Assembly (NCBI RefSeq): GCF_014697425.1
Contig: NZ_JACJRU010000014.1
Location: 1 to 64,000 of the forward strand
Length of the DNA: 64,000 bases
Origin: Nostoc sp. FACHB-110
GTDB taxonomy: Bacteria > Cyanobacteriota > Cyanobacteriia > Cyanobacteriales > Nostocaceae
Direction of reading: 5' to 3'
Below the pieces are notes generated by a model. It saw only the letters and a list, made by a program, of their open reading frames with translations, was not told the DNA's origin and made no database searches. Both the position numbers and the translations under genes were made by a program. Each line of letters begins with the position of its first letter. Position 1 is the first letter of the stretch. Positions 17,504 to 27,237 of this stretch are shown piece by piece.

Positions 17504-18061
17504 TTACGATTTTCCATATAGCCAAAAACTAAATAAACGAGTCACCCTTGGCATAACAACATAAGTCAACAACAGCACCATCACCACAGAAATCACCAAA
17601 GAGATGATTAAAGGAGGTAGATTTTTCAGAAAAGGGGCGAGAAAAATATTCAATACGTTACTTAATATGTAGACAACTACCCAGGTTATTAATGCTGTTT
17701 TATAACGTGGTGGAGTCTTTAATGGTTTACCAGGCAGAGAAAACCAAGCTTCTAATCCGCATAGTTCTTGAACTTTTGGCTCTGATTGAACTAAATTTTG
17801 AGCTTGGCTAATTAAAACTTCGCGCTCGCGTGATGTCATCCATACCTTTAAATTTTCATAGCTGTCAAACCTAAAAATAATTACATATTCAGAAGGCATA
17901 CCTGATTGTGGTCTGATCACATTAGTGCCTAAATGACCAAGATATGTCCTGGCAACACTGGTAATTTTTTTTAACCAGGCCTCATAATCAGCTTCATATC
18001 CACGTTTGACAATTTGTGAAATCACCACAGTGACAGACTGATTTTGATGTTCTATTTGCAT
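17504..18061 (-). CDS. Antibiotic biosynthesis monooxygenase (ABM) domain membrane protein
   Basis: A 185-residue protein with an N-terminal ABM/dimeric alpha-beta barrel domain (about 8-100: VTVVISQIVKRGYEADYEAW, EYVIIFRFDSYENLKVW) and two C-terminal membrane helices (about 123-143 and 150-170). ABM domains include heme-degrading and quinone-oxidising enzymes, but many are uncharacterised. The membrane-attached form is common in cyanobacteria. The gene converges on the PhnD-like gene with only 15 bases between stops. Confidence 0.8.
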   Translation of the reverse strand: MQIEHQNQSVTVVISQIVKRGYEADYEAWLKKITSVARTYLGHLGTNVIRPQSGMPSEYVIIFRFDSYENLKVWMTSREREVLISQAQNLVQSEPKVQELCGLEAWFSLPGKPLKTPPRYKTALITWVVVYILSNVLNIFLAPFLKNLPPLIISLVISVVMVLLLTYVVMPRVTRLFSFWLYGKS

Positions 18062-18608
18062 AAGTGATAGTAGGAAACAAATAACAGGTTATATCGTGTC
18101 CTGTGAAAGACTTATTATTAAGACCTACCGCTCTAATTGCATAAGGCGGTCAAACTTCCGCCTCTGTACAAATACTTTCCTTGTGCGTCTCCATTGGCAA
18201 GTATTTTTCAGCAAACAGCAGTTTTCGCTCATTTTTATGCTATGTAAAACGGAGTTTTAATTTAACTTGGATAATAAGTATTCAGGAGCATATTAGCACC
18301 TTTAAGTTGATTTTTTGCCAGAATAACAGTAAACCTATCTACCCTCAGTTAGGATAGATAGGTTATGTCGTTTCAGTTTAATTTTGAGCCAAATGGGGCG
18401 ACAGGGTATTAATATTGCGGTTGAGCGTTAGTTACTTCAGGATTTTGATTATAAGTGCCTACTTCAGCCGGATTAGGGTTAGCACAGTTGTGATGTGTGC
18501 AAAACACAAAGCTCTAATCTGAAGAGAGTCCTTGACAGGAATTTTCAGGGAGTTCAACTCTAGGACTTATGCACAAATATATTTTGTAGAAACTAGATGT
18601 ATGGTTTT
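18062..18608. other. Intergenic region with a repeat also found near 20,044
   Basis: The segment 18,089-18,125 (ATATCGTGTCCTGTGAAAGA core) recurs with few changes at 20,044-20,081, so both ends of the TPR gene region carry the same small repeat. A perfect 10-bp hairpin lies at 18,332-18,364. No gene was recognised. Confidence 0.5.
18332..18364 (-). terminator. Possible terminator hairpin downstream of TPR gene
   Basis: AACCTATCTA and TAGATAGGTT form a perfect 10-bp stem with a 13-base loop, about 250 bases past the stop of the leftward TPR gene. There is no strong T-run after the stem, so termination is uncertain. Confidence 0.35.
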
Positions 18609-19859
18609 TCAGACAAAAACAGCATAAGTCTGATTGGACTTTTCACTTTGCCACATAGCGTCTCGATAAACTTGCTCAAATAATACTCTTTGAGCATGGC
18701 TACCACCGATTCTATGCAGTAGGGGTACAACATTTTTTAATTCGGATTTAGCTGTTAAATAGTCTCCTTGAGCATGAGCAACCATACCCTGAGCAGCCGG
18801 AATCGCAATTTCTAACCAATTCTGACGCAAGTAAGGATTCACACTCAGCGCATGATTTTGCATACTGATTTGCATTTGTTTTACCCAGTCCAATTTTCTA
18901 GCTTTAGCTAAGGCATAAATATAGTGCAAATCTTGAAAAGGCAAAGCGTGTTCGTCAATCCGAGCAAACAAATAGTTACTTAAATCTTGCCAACGATTAC
19001 CAACATCAATACCCAGCAACTCTAACCTCAACAGCAATGAAATTGCGCCTACTTGGTCTTTTGGAGACTCTTTTCTGGCTTTACCCCAAACATGTTTATC
19101 GTATAGGCTCAATACTTTTTTTGTGTTTCCTTGCTCTAGATAGTACAGAGCTATATGCCACCAATTGTGTGTATAAAGCATTGAGTTGCAGTTTTCCCAG
19201 GTATCAGCAAGGCTTTCCATCCAAACGATGCCCTCTTCTACTCTTTTTTGGGTTTCCATCACATGAGCAACTGCATGATGCGCCCAAGGATCTTGGCGAT
19301 TCATTTGTGTGGCTTTTCGACCCATTGCTTCGGCTTTTTCTAGTTGATGGCATTGTTCTAAGCCAAACGCCACCATACCGTAGAGATAATGATTTTCTTG
19401 GTTGAATGGAAGCACCTGCTGGGCAATTCTGAGCAATCTTTCTTGATCGCCTAAATAAAAGTAGTGATATTGTCCTTGCTGCACAGAAATTAAGTCTTGT
19501 GGATATTGACGAGCGATTTCTTCGTGTAATGCTATCGCTTGATCGATAGCTCCTACTGCCCAAGCTGCGATCGCCTGAATATACAATCTTTCTCGTTTTG
19601 TAATCCCGACTAAATGACATTGAGCCGCTTGCAGCAAGGGTTTCACTTGTTTCCACGCCTGAGAATTTTCTTGTGTCAAGTAATAGGCAGCTGCATAGGC
19701 ATAAACTAACGCACAACCTGGATCTGCCTTCACACCTTGAAGAATTACAGCTTCTATATCTTTGCCATAACTCAAGGACTGATCCATAAACTGGTTGATG
19801 GCGGCTATCGCTTCTGGTGAGTCTGTTGTAACTTCAAGTCCTTGCGCGTCTTTCAACAT
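18609..19859 (-). CDS. TPR protein of the TTC38 type
   Basis: A 416-residue all-helical repeat protein resembling the TTC38-like family. Markers are the WAVGAIDQAIALHEEIARQYPQD segment followed by YYFYLGD-type text, the conserved HAVAHVMETQKRVEEGIVWM block near residue 195 and HNWWHIALYYLEQG near residue 226. There is no signal peptide, so it should be cytosolic. Family members have no established biochemical function and may scaffold protein contacts. ATG at 19859; the gene is monocistronic with gaps of over 400 bases on both sides. Confidence 0.8.
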   Translation of the reverse strand: MLKDAQGLEVTTDSPEAIAAINQFMDQSLSYGKDIEAVILQGVKADPGCALVYAYAAAYYLTQENSQAWKQVKPLLQAAQCHLVGITKRERLYIQAIAAWAVGAIDQAIALHEEIARQYPQDLISVQQGQYHYFYLGDQERLLRIAQQVLPFNQENHYLYGMVAFGLEQCHQLEKAEAMGRKATQMNRQDPWAHHAVAHVMETQKRVEEGIVWMESLADTWENCNSMLYTHNWWHIALYYLEQGNTKKVLSLYDKHVWGKARKESPKDQVGAISLLLRLELLGIDVGNRWQDLSNYLFARIDEHALPFQDLHYIYALAKARKLDWVKQMQISMQNHALSVNPYLRQNWLEIAIPAAQGMVAHAQGDYLTAKSELKNVVPLLHRIGGSHAQRVLFEQVYRDAMWQSEKSNQTYAVFV

Positions 19860-20043
19860 TGTTTGTTATTCCTGGCTTAATTATGAGCAGTGGGGGTCAA
19901 ACGCTGGTCTACCCGCCAGATTTTTAAGTTTATCAAAACTCTACTAAATCGATAGAGTTACCGTATTTATGATTTCGAGTATGTCATAACTTAGGTGAAA
20001 ACGGCAAGACCATACTCAAGACTGCTCAGGCCAAAAGCACTTG

Positions 20044-20175
20044 TCATATCATGTTCTGTTAAAGACTTATCATTAAGGCCGCAGGGGGAGCAGGGGTGCA
20101 AGGGGGCAGGGGAGAGGGTTTTGTCGTTTCTCCACAAATTTGTCGAATTACCACTGATTAGCCGGACATGATATC
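20044..20175. repeat. MITE-like repeat with CATATCATGT / ACATGATATC ends
   Basis: The left end matches the repeat at 18,089-18,125; the right end carries the inverted motif GGACATGATATC near 20,163. The centre is G-rich with AGGGGGCAGGGG, as in the element at the left edge of the window. It fills most of the gap between the TPR gene and the large membrane protein gene. Confidence 0.45.
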
Positions 20176-20200
20176 AGACGCTCTAAAATTAAAAGACAAA

Positions 20201-20242
20201 GACCACACTATTCTTCCGCGAAGGTTAGTGTGGTCAAATTTT
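20201..20242 (-). terminator. Rho-independent terminator of the DUF2157-type gene
   Basis: GACCACACTA and TAGTGTGGTC form a perfect 10-bp stem around a 15-base loop, with A/T runs on both outer sides. It lies about 60 bases past the stop of the leftward membrane protein gene. Confidence 0.7.
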
Positions 20243-20296
20243 TTTTCATATTTAGCATTGCTAAAGCAAAAAAATTAGAGTTGTTGCAATTAATAA

Positions 20297-23200
20297 TTAC
20301 TCCCATTCTTGAAATTCATTGCTGGTGTTACGCAATAAATTATTGAGTTGTGTGCGGCGAGTTTCAAAGTTAGCGGCGATGTAAATGAGGGCGATACCAA
20401 CTAATAAGCCAATAATCCATTTTAAGAATGAATAACGGAGGCTGAAAATTACTAATTGATAAACGCTAGTAATTAAAAAGGTAGTTGTACCAACATAAAG
20501 GAAGGCGCGAATTCTGAAAGCTAATCCGGCAAAAATAGTGATGAGGCTGATAATTGCCGGGATAAAAGGTATATGTTGGTCGAATAAGATGGCCCAGCCA
20601 CAAATTAAACTACTGCCTACAACCCTTAATATATGTCGGGCTGTTTTAGATTCAGGCAATTTTAATTGAGTATCGACTTGGGCAATATATAGTATGGATA
20701 AAGCGATCGCACCAACGTACCACAAACCATCTATCAGGCGTAAGTCATAAAACCATTTAAATAATGCCCAATCAACTAAGACAACGCTAATATAACTAAC
20801 GCGAATATTATCACTAACTTTGGCGAGGATGAGATAAAATCCTGCCGCAAGTAGTAAGGTAATGGAGTAAACGTAGAGTCTCGTTTCCCACAAAATTACT
20901 AGGGGCCAAATGTATGCGGCCAGTTGCCAAGGTTTTTTCGACCAACCCCAATTTTCCCAAGGTAAACTATATAAAAAGTAGGCAATTAAACAAGCGATCG
21001 CACCATTCCACGGTACTAAAGGCCCTGCTATCAACTGTCCGACTGCGGTTTCTCGCCAGTAAACTCTCATCCCCACAAATTCTAATAAACCGAGATAAAC
21101 CCACATTTCATCTATAGTGATTCTGCCAAATACTCGTGGCGACTCGGTAAATTCAGAATCAGCAGTACGTCGTCCTTGGAAGATAGCATAGAGAATCAAT
21201 AATCCACCTGTACCTAATCCCACTAAGCGGTTGTTGTGAATTGGCAAGGCTATCGCCGCAAATAATAATAAACTACTCCAAGCCCAGTGCAGATGAGCGA
21301 TACCTGTAATTTCGGAGCGGGAAAGGCGTAAGTATAGGCTCAACCAAGGAGCTAACCTGCTATAAACTAACATGATACTAGCACCCAAGGTGGACATCGC
21401 AATCAAGCCATCGCCGAATGCGCCGCCTTTAGCTTGGGACATTTGATAGAACAATAATTCATAGGCGGAAATTGATACACCGATGATTCCTAAGTAAAGC
21501 AGGGGTTTAAAATCGGTTTGTCTTCTGCCTACACCAATAAAGATTAAGGCTACACCCAAGGTAAATAACCCTGTCCACTCGGTAAAAGTTTGCCAACGCA
21601 GTAAAACACTAAACGCACCATAAAGTAAGGGTAAAATGTGCAAACTGCTAGGAAGCCTCTGTGGGTGATATCTTCGTTGCCACCATTCACCTAAAATTTG
21701 GGTGAATAAACCTAAAGCGATATTTGCGATCGCAACTGTGATCAAGGAACGTTCACCAAAGCCTAGCACCTCGGCAATTAATAGTTCTACACACCAAGCG
21801 ATGCCATAAAATGCCGAGTTTGTCGGTTCGCGCCAAGTGCGATAAACAATTGCAGCCAAGGTAACAGCTATGGCAAGTAAATACCACAATCCTGGTGCGA
21901 CGGCGGCTTGATAAACTAACATCGAGTGCAGCGTCAGCAGTAATAACTCCACACTAGATAATGCGATCGCCCATTTATCGCTAGCATCGGCATAGATAAA
22001 GGCTAAATCGTTGTCACGTCGCTGTAAGATTGTCCGTGCTAACCATAAACTAAAAGTAGCGATCGCACCTACTACAAACCACCCAGCAATAGATAGGTGG
22101 GGTAATCCTGGTATACCTTCCCACAGCAAAGCCGCCAGCAAACTCAGCCCCAAACCGATGGTGAATCCGGCTGTTGGTTGATTTCTTAAATAGCGGGTGT
22201 TGGCATACATTACCCCTGCACCCACAGCCAAACCAATTAATCTAATTCCAGGTAGGGGGAGAGTGAGAAATTGCGCCATTGCGACAGCCAACAGACTCAA
22301 GAAACTTCTTGTGGTGCGACGCTGTGCGGTGGTGCGACTAGCTAAAACTGTCAAAGTTATAGGTGTAATCAACCAAATCACTCCCCAATGTTCTGGCTGA
22401 GAAGTTCTCGCATACCAAGACAAGTCAAGATTGACAAAAAAGAGAATAAAACTCACAACAGATAGTCCTAAGCCAATGTGCCAGGCACTTTGTTGCCATA
22501 TACCATTGCCCAGACTAAATAACAATTCCACAACCATCACCACTAACACAATACTTGCCCAGAGATAATCGGGTAAATTCGGCAATAGCCAATCAACTAC
22601 CGAAAACAGTGCCAGTACTCCAATTGAGTGGGTTAGGTATACCAGAGATTTGACAGATGGGGAACGGCGTTTAGTAACAACTGCCAACGTGATTGTCGAA
22701 AGAACTAAATTGAGCGATCGCAATATAGGATTAATTGTGGCGATTGTCGTTAAAAAAGCCCCAAATATTAAGGCTAGTGCCTCGCCAAAGTTGGCTAACT
22801 CTCTTTTTTCTGCACGACGCAAGCGATCGCCCACCACTAGCATTAATATCAAATAGGGAAATAAAGCCACACTCAGCAATGCCCAAGGTTCATTTTGAGC
22901 TTTGGTGAGATAGGTAGCAGTGGCGATTGTCCATTGTTGCATTCCTGTAGGTACTAATCGCCAAGCCAGCCAAATTGACTGTACACCTATAACAAAAATT
23001 GCTGCTAAGTCAAATTTGAGACTATATCTTTGCAATCGCTGAACTACATACCACAAAGCCAAACCACTTACAGCTAAGGCTTGTCCCGGATAATTTATTA
23101 CTGATACATTCCATCCTAAAAAGAGTAAAATACTACCCACAATTTCCCAAGGCAAGGAAGGATAGGGAGATTTTACAGATTCAGAATTATCACTTTTTAC

Positions 23201-24193
23201 CTGCTGTACCAACCAAGTAATCAACCAACCACAAATACCAATTGCTAACCCTAACTGAGTGACATCAACCCCAGCGACAAAAATCGCCCGTGATAGTAAC
23301 AATATGAGTGAATAAACAATGGCAGTCGTAAATAAACTTTGACTGAGATGGCGAGGTTGTTCGGTTCGATTATTGAGAATTGCTGGTAGCTGCTGACGAT
23401 AATCAGTGATGGTAATGATAGTTGTGCCAATCATCGCTGCATACACAGCAATTAACGGTAAATTTGCTAATTTCCAACCCCAATGCAGATAACTTAAAGC
23501 CAATAAATTGATGAGTGCTAATCTGCGGTTGCGGGTGTGGGACAGAACTGTGCGATTGTTGCAGAGTAAAAGTGTAATGATTGTGAGGATAGGGGCAGCG
23601 ATCGCCACTGTCAACAAATTCAACGGATTTTGCCACAGCCCGAAGCTATCCATTGCCCAAAAATTTACTGGTATCAAAAACAGCGTGACAATTAGCAATG
23701 TCTGAGTTGTTAATTGCAGGTTATTTTGCTTACCAGTCCAAAAACTGAAGCCCCAAAACGTTAAGGTATAAGCAAATAACACCCCATACTGTCCGGCGGC
23801 GGGAAATCTTTCCCACTGAGAAGCTGCTAACACCCCAGAAGACAGTACTACTAAAAACACACCCAAAAAAAGTAGCCAGCGAACGCTGAGTTCTTCGCCT
23901 AAAGATTGCAACATTTTGGTTACAAAGTTAGGTTGAGCAACTTTTTGTGGTTTTGGTGTGATAATTGGAGACTTTGTTGCCTGTTTTGTAGTTGCAACCG
24001 CTATCTCTGGTTCTGGCTGAGTTTGCGGTTGCACCACAACTGTACAAGTTAAAAATTCTTGACACAGATGCCTGACTTGGACATCAGATATTAAACCTAA
24101 GCGCAGCCATAAATCTAATCCTTCTAATAATTGAGGATGGGATGATGGCAGCGTCAGTTGAATTTTTAACGGGCGCTCCGGGGATGATGACAT
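20297..24193 (-). CDS. Giant polytopic membrane protein, DUF2157-type
   Basis: A 1298-residue integral membrane protein. The ATG at 24193 is preferred because the longer GTG-initiated frame (to 24298) runs into a dispersed repeat. About 95 soluble residues (including LLEGLDLWLRLGLISDVQVRHLC) and a Pro/Gln/Thr linker precede roughly 30 hydrophobic helices. The opening membrane segment LSVRWLLFLGVFLVVLSSGVL followed by ASQWERFPAAGQY is typical of DUF2157 proteins. Function is unknown; relatives in cyanobacteria are equally large. No catalytic motif or transporter signature was seen. A terminator follows the gene. Confidence 0.75.
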   Translation of the reverse strand: MSSSPERPLKIQLTLPSSHPQLLEGLDLWLRLGLISDVQVRHLCQEFLTCTVVVQPQTQPEPEIAVATTKQATKSPIITPKPQKVAQPNFVTKMLQSLGEELSVRWLLFLGVFLVVLSSGVLAASQWERFPAAGQYGVLFAYTLTFWGFSFWTGKQNNLQLTTQTLLIVTLFLIPVNFWAMDSFGLWQNPLNLLTVAIAAPILTIITLLLCNNRTVLSHTRNRRLALINLLALSYLHWGWKLANLPLIAVYAAMIGTTIITITDYRQQLPAILNNRTEQPRHLSQSLFTTAIVYSLILLLSRAIFVAGVDVTQLGLAIGICGWLITWLVQQVKSDNSESVKSPYPSLPWEIVGSILLFLGWNVSVINYPGQALAVSGLALWYVVQRLQRYSLKFDLAAIFVIGVQSIWLAWRLVPTGMQQWTIATATYLTKAQNEPWALLSVALFPYLILMLVVGDRLRRAEKRELANFGEALALIFGAFLTTIATINPILRSLNLVLSTITLAVVTKRRSPSVKSLVYLTHSIGVLALFSVVDWLLPNLPDYLWASIVLVVMVVELLFSLGNGIWQQSAWHIGLGLSVVSFILFFVNLDLSWYARTSQPEHWGVIWLITPITLTVLASRTTAQRRTTRSFLSLLAVAMAQFLTLPLPGIRLIGLAVGAGVMYANTRYLRNQPTAGFTIGLGLSLLAALLWEGIPGLPHLSIAGWFVVGAIATFSLWLARTILQRRDNDLAFIYADASDKWAIALSSVELLLLTLHSMLVYQAAVAPGLWYLLAIAVTLAAIVYRTWREPTNSAFYGIAWCVELLIAEVLGFGERSLITVAIANIALGLFTQILGEWWQRRYHPQRLPSSLHILPLLYGAFSVLLRWQTFTEWTGLFTLGVALIFIGVGRRQTDFKPLLYLGIIGVSISAYELLFYQMSQAKGGAFGDGLIAMSTLGASIMLVYSRLAPWLSLYLRLSRSEITGIAHLHWAWSSLLLFAAIALPIHNNRLVGLGTGGLLILYAIFQGRRTADSEFTESPRVFGRITIDEMWVYLGLLEFVGMRVYWRETAVGQLIAGPLVPWNGAIACLIAYFLYSLPWENWGWSKKPWQLAAYIWPLVILWETRLYVYSITLLLAAGFYLILAKVSDNIRVSYISVVLVDWALFKWFYDLRLIDGLWYVGAIALSILYIAQVDTQLKLPESKTARHILRVVGSSLICGWAILFDQHIPFIPAIISLITIFAGLAFRIRAFLYVGTTTFLITSVYQLVIFSLRYSFLKWIIGLLVGIALIYIAANFETRRTQLNNLLRNTSNEFQEWE

Positions 24194-24295
24194 AAGCCGC
24201 AACTGTGTAAGTATATACTCAAAGTCTTGCTTTGAGTAACGTATATTTTGGCTCAGGTTATGCCAGTTCCGCGAGCGATCGCTACAATGTCTTAA

Positions 24296-24498
24296 CACAT
24301 ATCTTGCACCAAGCGACTGAAGTCGCGGCTACACAGACAAAACCCGCACTTCGACAAGCTCAGTGACCACCTGCGCGGGTTCCAAACCCTTGATATTGCG
24401 TTAGTCCGCGTGGTGCGCCAAGCGCAGCGCAAGCGCGATAGGCGGACTTCGTTTGTATAGCCGCGAATTCTATTCGCTGGGGCTAGGTGCAAGATGTG
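24296..24498. repeat. 200-bp MITE, copy A (left of the photolyase gene)
   Basis: Ends are inverted repeats: ATCTTGCACC near 24,301 and GGTGCAAGAT near 24,486, with similarity continuing about 50 bases inward through (G)CGGCTA(C/T)ACA. It shares the internal block GTCCGCGTGGTGCGCCAAGC with copy B at 26,040-26,251. Copy A holds an extra 23 bases at 24,348-24,370 that copy B lacks, so a smaller repeat is nested in it. Confidence 0.75.
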
Positions 24499-24500
24499 AA

Positions 24501-25949
24501 TTAAGGTGTTTCTAGGGTGATATTTTTTTGCTCTTGATAACGCTGTTTAAACTGTTGTTGCTGTTTTTTATGATCCACAATAGGTTCAGGATAGCCGACA
24601 GCACGACGTTCTAAAGGTGTGATTTTACCAGTTACTAAATATTCAGTATCCATAGAGCGTAATTCTGGCAACCATTGGCGGATGTATTCACCATCAGGAT
24701 CGAATTTTTGGGCTTGGCTGGCTGGGTTAAAAATTCGCACAGGTTTGGGATCCATCCCACTCGAAGCACTCCATTGCCAACCGCCATTATTTGCCGATAA
24801 ATCTCCGTCGATGAGTTTTTGCATAAAGTATTTTTCGCCCAACTGCGGACTGATGAGCAAGTCTTTAGTTAGGAAACTGGCAACAATCATCCGACAACGG
24901 TTGTGCATCCAGCCGCTTTCATTTAATTGGCGCATGGCTGCATCTACAATGGGGTAGCCTGTTCTGCCTTCGCACCATGCTTGAAAATGTTCGTCGTTCG
25001 TTTCCCAAGGAAAGTTTTTGAAGACTTGACGATAAGCACCCTCAGCTAACTTGGGAAAGTTATACATAGCGTGTTGATAAAATTCTCGCCATGCTAGTTC
25101 TTGTTGCCAAGTGCGGATACTAGTTGTAGCTTCTTCACTGCGGCTATTTTCTTGTGCCTCAACTGTGGCTTGCCAGACGGTGCGAATGCCTATTGTGCCA
25201 AATTTTAAAGCTGCACTTAATTGTGATGTGCCATCAGTGGCGGGGAAGTTGCGCTGTTGTTGATATTCAGTGATGGCTTTATCAGTAAATTCTGCTAATT
25301 TTTCTTGGGCAGGGGTTTCTCCTGGTTGAATTACTAAGCCACCATCCCAAATAAAGCCTAAATCTTTAGCACTGGGTAAGGTAATTGCACCTATGTTGTT
25401 GGCAATTTCTTGTTCTGTTGGTGTTAAACCTTCTGCTGCTGCCAAGTTTTCAACTGGTTTGGCTTTGGGTTTGCTACTCCAATTTTTCCAAAAGGGAGTG
25501 TAAACGGTGTAAGGCGAATTGTTACCTGTGCGAATTTCCGTAGGTGAATGCAGAATTTGATCCCAATTTTCGCTGAGAAATTCAATACCTTTTTCTTTCA
25601 GGGCATCTATTATAGTGCGATCGCGGCTTTGAGAATAGGGTTCTACATCCCAATTCCAAAACACGGCTTTAGCATTTAAAGCTGCTGCTAACTGTGGAAT
25701 TGCTTGTTTGGGATCGCCATGCAGAATTAATAGTTGACTGCCGACTTGGGCATATCGCTCTTGCAATGCCTGTAAACAGCCAATCATATATGTTACTCTT
25801 ACGGGAGCCACATCATCACGTTCGAGAAGATTGCGATCGAGGCAAAATACACCCACCACTTTCGGACTTTGCCTTCTTGCCGCCGCTAACCCGGTGTTGT
25901 CAGAAATACGTAAATCACGGCGATGCCAAAACAGAATTAACTCAGACAT
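24501..25949 (-). CDS. phrA: Deoxyribodipyrimidine photolyase (class I CPD photolyase)
   Basis: Repairs UV-induced cyclobutane pyrimidine dimers with blue light and FADH-. The 482 residues have the N-terminal antenna domain (ILFWHRRDLRISDNTGLAAA) and a C-terminal FAD-binding helical domain with WQQELAWREFYQH, GRTGYPIVDAAMRQL, WMHNRCRMIVASFL and DGDLSANNGGWQW. Length and motifs match the 8-HDF-binding photolyases of cyanobacteria. ATG at 25949. The gene is framed by two copies of the same MITE, one starting three bases beyond its stop. Confidence 0.95.
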   Translation of the reverse strand: MSELILFWHRRDLRISDNTGLAAARRQSPKVVGVFCLDRNLLERDDVAPVRVTYMIGCLQALQERYAQVGSQLLILHGDPKQAIPQLAAALNAKAVFWNWDVEPYSQSRDRTIIDALKEKGIEFLSENWDQILHSPTEIRTGNNSPYTVYTPFWKNWSSKPKAKPVENLAAAEGLTPTEQEIANNIGAITLPSAKDLGFIWDGGLVIQPGETPAQEKLAEFTDKAITEYQQQRNFPATDGTSQLSAALKFGTIGIRTVWQATVEAQENSRSEEATTSIRTWQQELAWREFYQHAMYNFPKLAEGAYRQVFKNFPWETNDEHFQAWCEGRTGYPIVDAAMRQLNESGWMHNRCRMIVASFLTKDLLISPQLGEKYFMQKLIDGDLSANNGGWQWSASSGMDPKPVRIFNPASQAQKFDPDGEYIRQWLPELRSMDTEYLVTGKITPLERRAVGYPEPIVDHKKQQQQFKQRYQEQKNITLETP

Positions 25950-26039
25950 TCCATACCTTATAGTGCGCTTGTACTATGCTAAATCCTATTCATGCCAATT
26001 CTCTATAGGAACCCGAATTGATTTATGAAACAGCACGAG

Positions 26040-26251
26040 GGCGACTGAAGTCACGGCTACACAGACAAAACCCGCCTGCGCGGGTTCCAAACCCTTGATA
26101 TTGAGTTAGTCCGCGTGGTGCGCCAAGCGCAGCGCAAGCGCGATAGGCGGACGCGCGTTTGTATAGCCGAGCCAGTGCGTTGGGCGGGCAATGCCCGACT
26201 TGAAGCATCTGGCGTGCGAATTCCATTCGCTGGGGCTAGGTGCAAGATGTG
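26040..26251. repeat. MITE, copy B (right of the photolyase gene)
   Basis: It matches copy A in the same orientation over GACTGAAGTC(A/G)CGGCTACAC, the long internal core, and the TGGGGCTAGGTGCAAGATGT end; its left terminal bases are eroded. At 26,170-26,216 it has a 47-bp palindromic insertion (GCCAG at one end, CTGGC at the other) absent from copy A. The inserted unit recurs inverted near 47,707. Confidence 0.75.
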
Positions 26252-26259
26252 AATTAATC

Positions 26260-27237
26260 TTATGCAGTCTTACGCATTTGAGCATAAGCTTCGTAAACAC
26301 CTTTGACGTTGTACCAATTAAGAAAAATCCTTGCTACTTCTAAAGCTAATTGGGGTTTGCCTAATTTAATTAACCAATGTAAAAAGGGAGCCATTGTGCG
26401 TTCATTGAGTAACCCATTCAACGAAAGAATGCCCCACAGTAAACGATGTAGCCATGTCATTTGAATCATCATCCGCACTTCCCAAGTGGGATGCTTTTGA
26501 TAAAACAAAACCCCCATTCGACCACGTTGAATTTCTTTATCTATTAAGTTAGGAATTTGCTCTAGGTTAAATGGGGGATGCCAATGATAGCCTACTGCTG
26601 CGGGACATTTAATTAGTTTTAAGCCTAGATTTTTCAGCCTGACTCCTAATTCTAAGTCTTCCCAACCGTAGAGTTGAAAGCCTGTATCAAATAATCCAGC
26701 TTTTTCTAACCAATGTTTAGGTATAGCTACGTTACCTGTGGCAAAAAACGCAGCAGAGAAATCTGTAATTTTATAAGGTTCCTCAGTGGGATTATTGAAG
26801 TTACAAGTATTAATTACTGCACCGTAGGTAAAAAAGCGATCGCTCCCTAAAGTTTCTTTACCTTGCACTAAAGCATCAGCATGAGCTTGCAAAAAGTTTT
26901 TCAGTACCACCAAATCGCTATCGATAAAAATAATTGTCTCTCCCAGTGCCTTTTCCACGCCTAAATTCCGCGCCGCCGCCGGGCCTGCATGGTCTTGCTG
27001 AAACCAGCGCACATGAGGAAATTCTCTTTGATTTGCCAAGAGCCAATCTAATGTACCGTCAGTCGAACCATCATCTACTAAGACAATCTCATAACCACTT
27101 ACTGTACTTAATGCATTCAATTCCTGCTGTTCCAAGGCTTGCAGGCACTTTTGTAAAATTGGCAGACGATTATAAGTTGGTATAACAACGCTGAAAAACA
27201 CAGTCTCACCCACAACAGTATTACCCATCTCCAGCAT
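26260..27237 (-). CDS. Family 2 glycosyltransferase
   Basis: A 325-residue GT-A fold glycosyltransferase. The N-terminal SVVIPTYNRLPILQKCLQAL, VDDGSTDGTLDWL and the DSD metal motif in IIFIDSDLVV are diagnostic, and WEDLELGVRLKNLGLKL supplies the acceptor-side ED motif near residue 190. No membrane helices stand out, so it is likely soluble or peripheral. It is transcribed alone; sugar donor and acceptor cannot be told from sequence. The ATG at 27237 is used; an ATG three codons on is possible. Confidence 0.88.
   Translation of the reverse strand: MLEMGNTVVGETVFFSVVIPTYNRLPILQKCLQALEQQELNALSTVSGYEIVLVDDGSTDGTLDWLLANQREFPHVRWFQQDHAGPAAARNLGVEKALGETIIFIDSDLVVLKNFLQAHADALVQGKETLGSDRFFTYGAVINTCNFNNPTEEPYKITDFSAAFFATGNVAIPKHWLEKAGLFDTGFQLYGWEDLELGVRLKNLGLKLIKCPAAVGYHWHPPFNLEQIPNLIDKEIQRGRMGVLFYQKHPTWEVRMMIQMTWLHRLLWGILSLNGLLNERTMAPFLHWLIKLGKPQLALEVARIFLNWYNVKGVYEAYAQMRKTA

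Noticed and set aside
24292..24492. Arg/Cys-rich frames (also at 26,023-26,300)
   Set aside because: The same protein text comes from both MITE copies; it is translation of a palindromic repeat and not a gene family.
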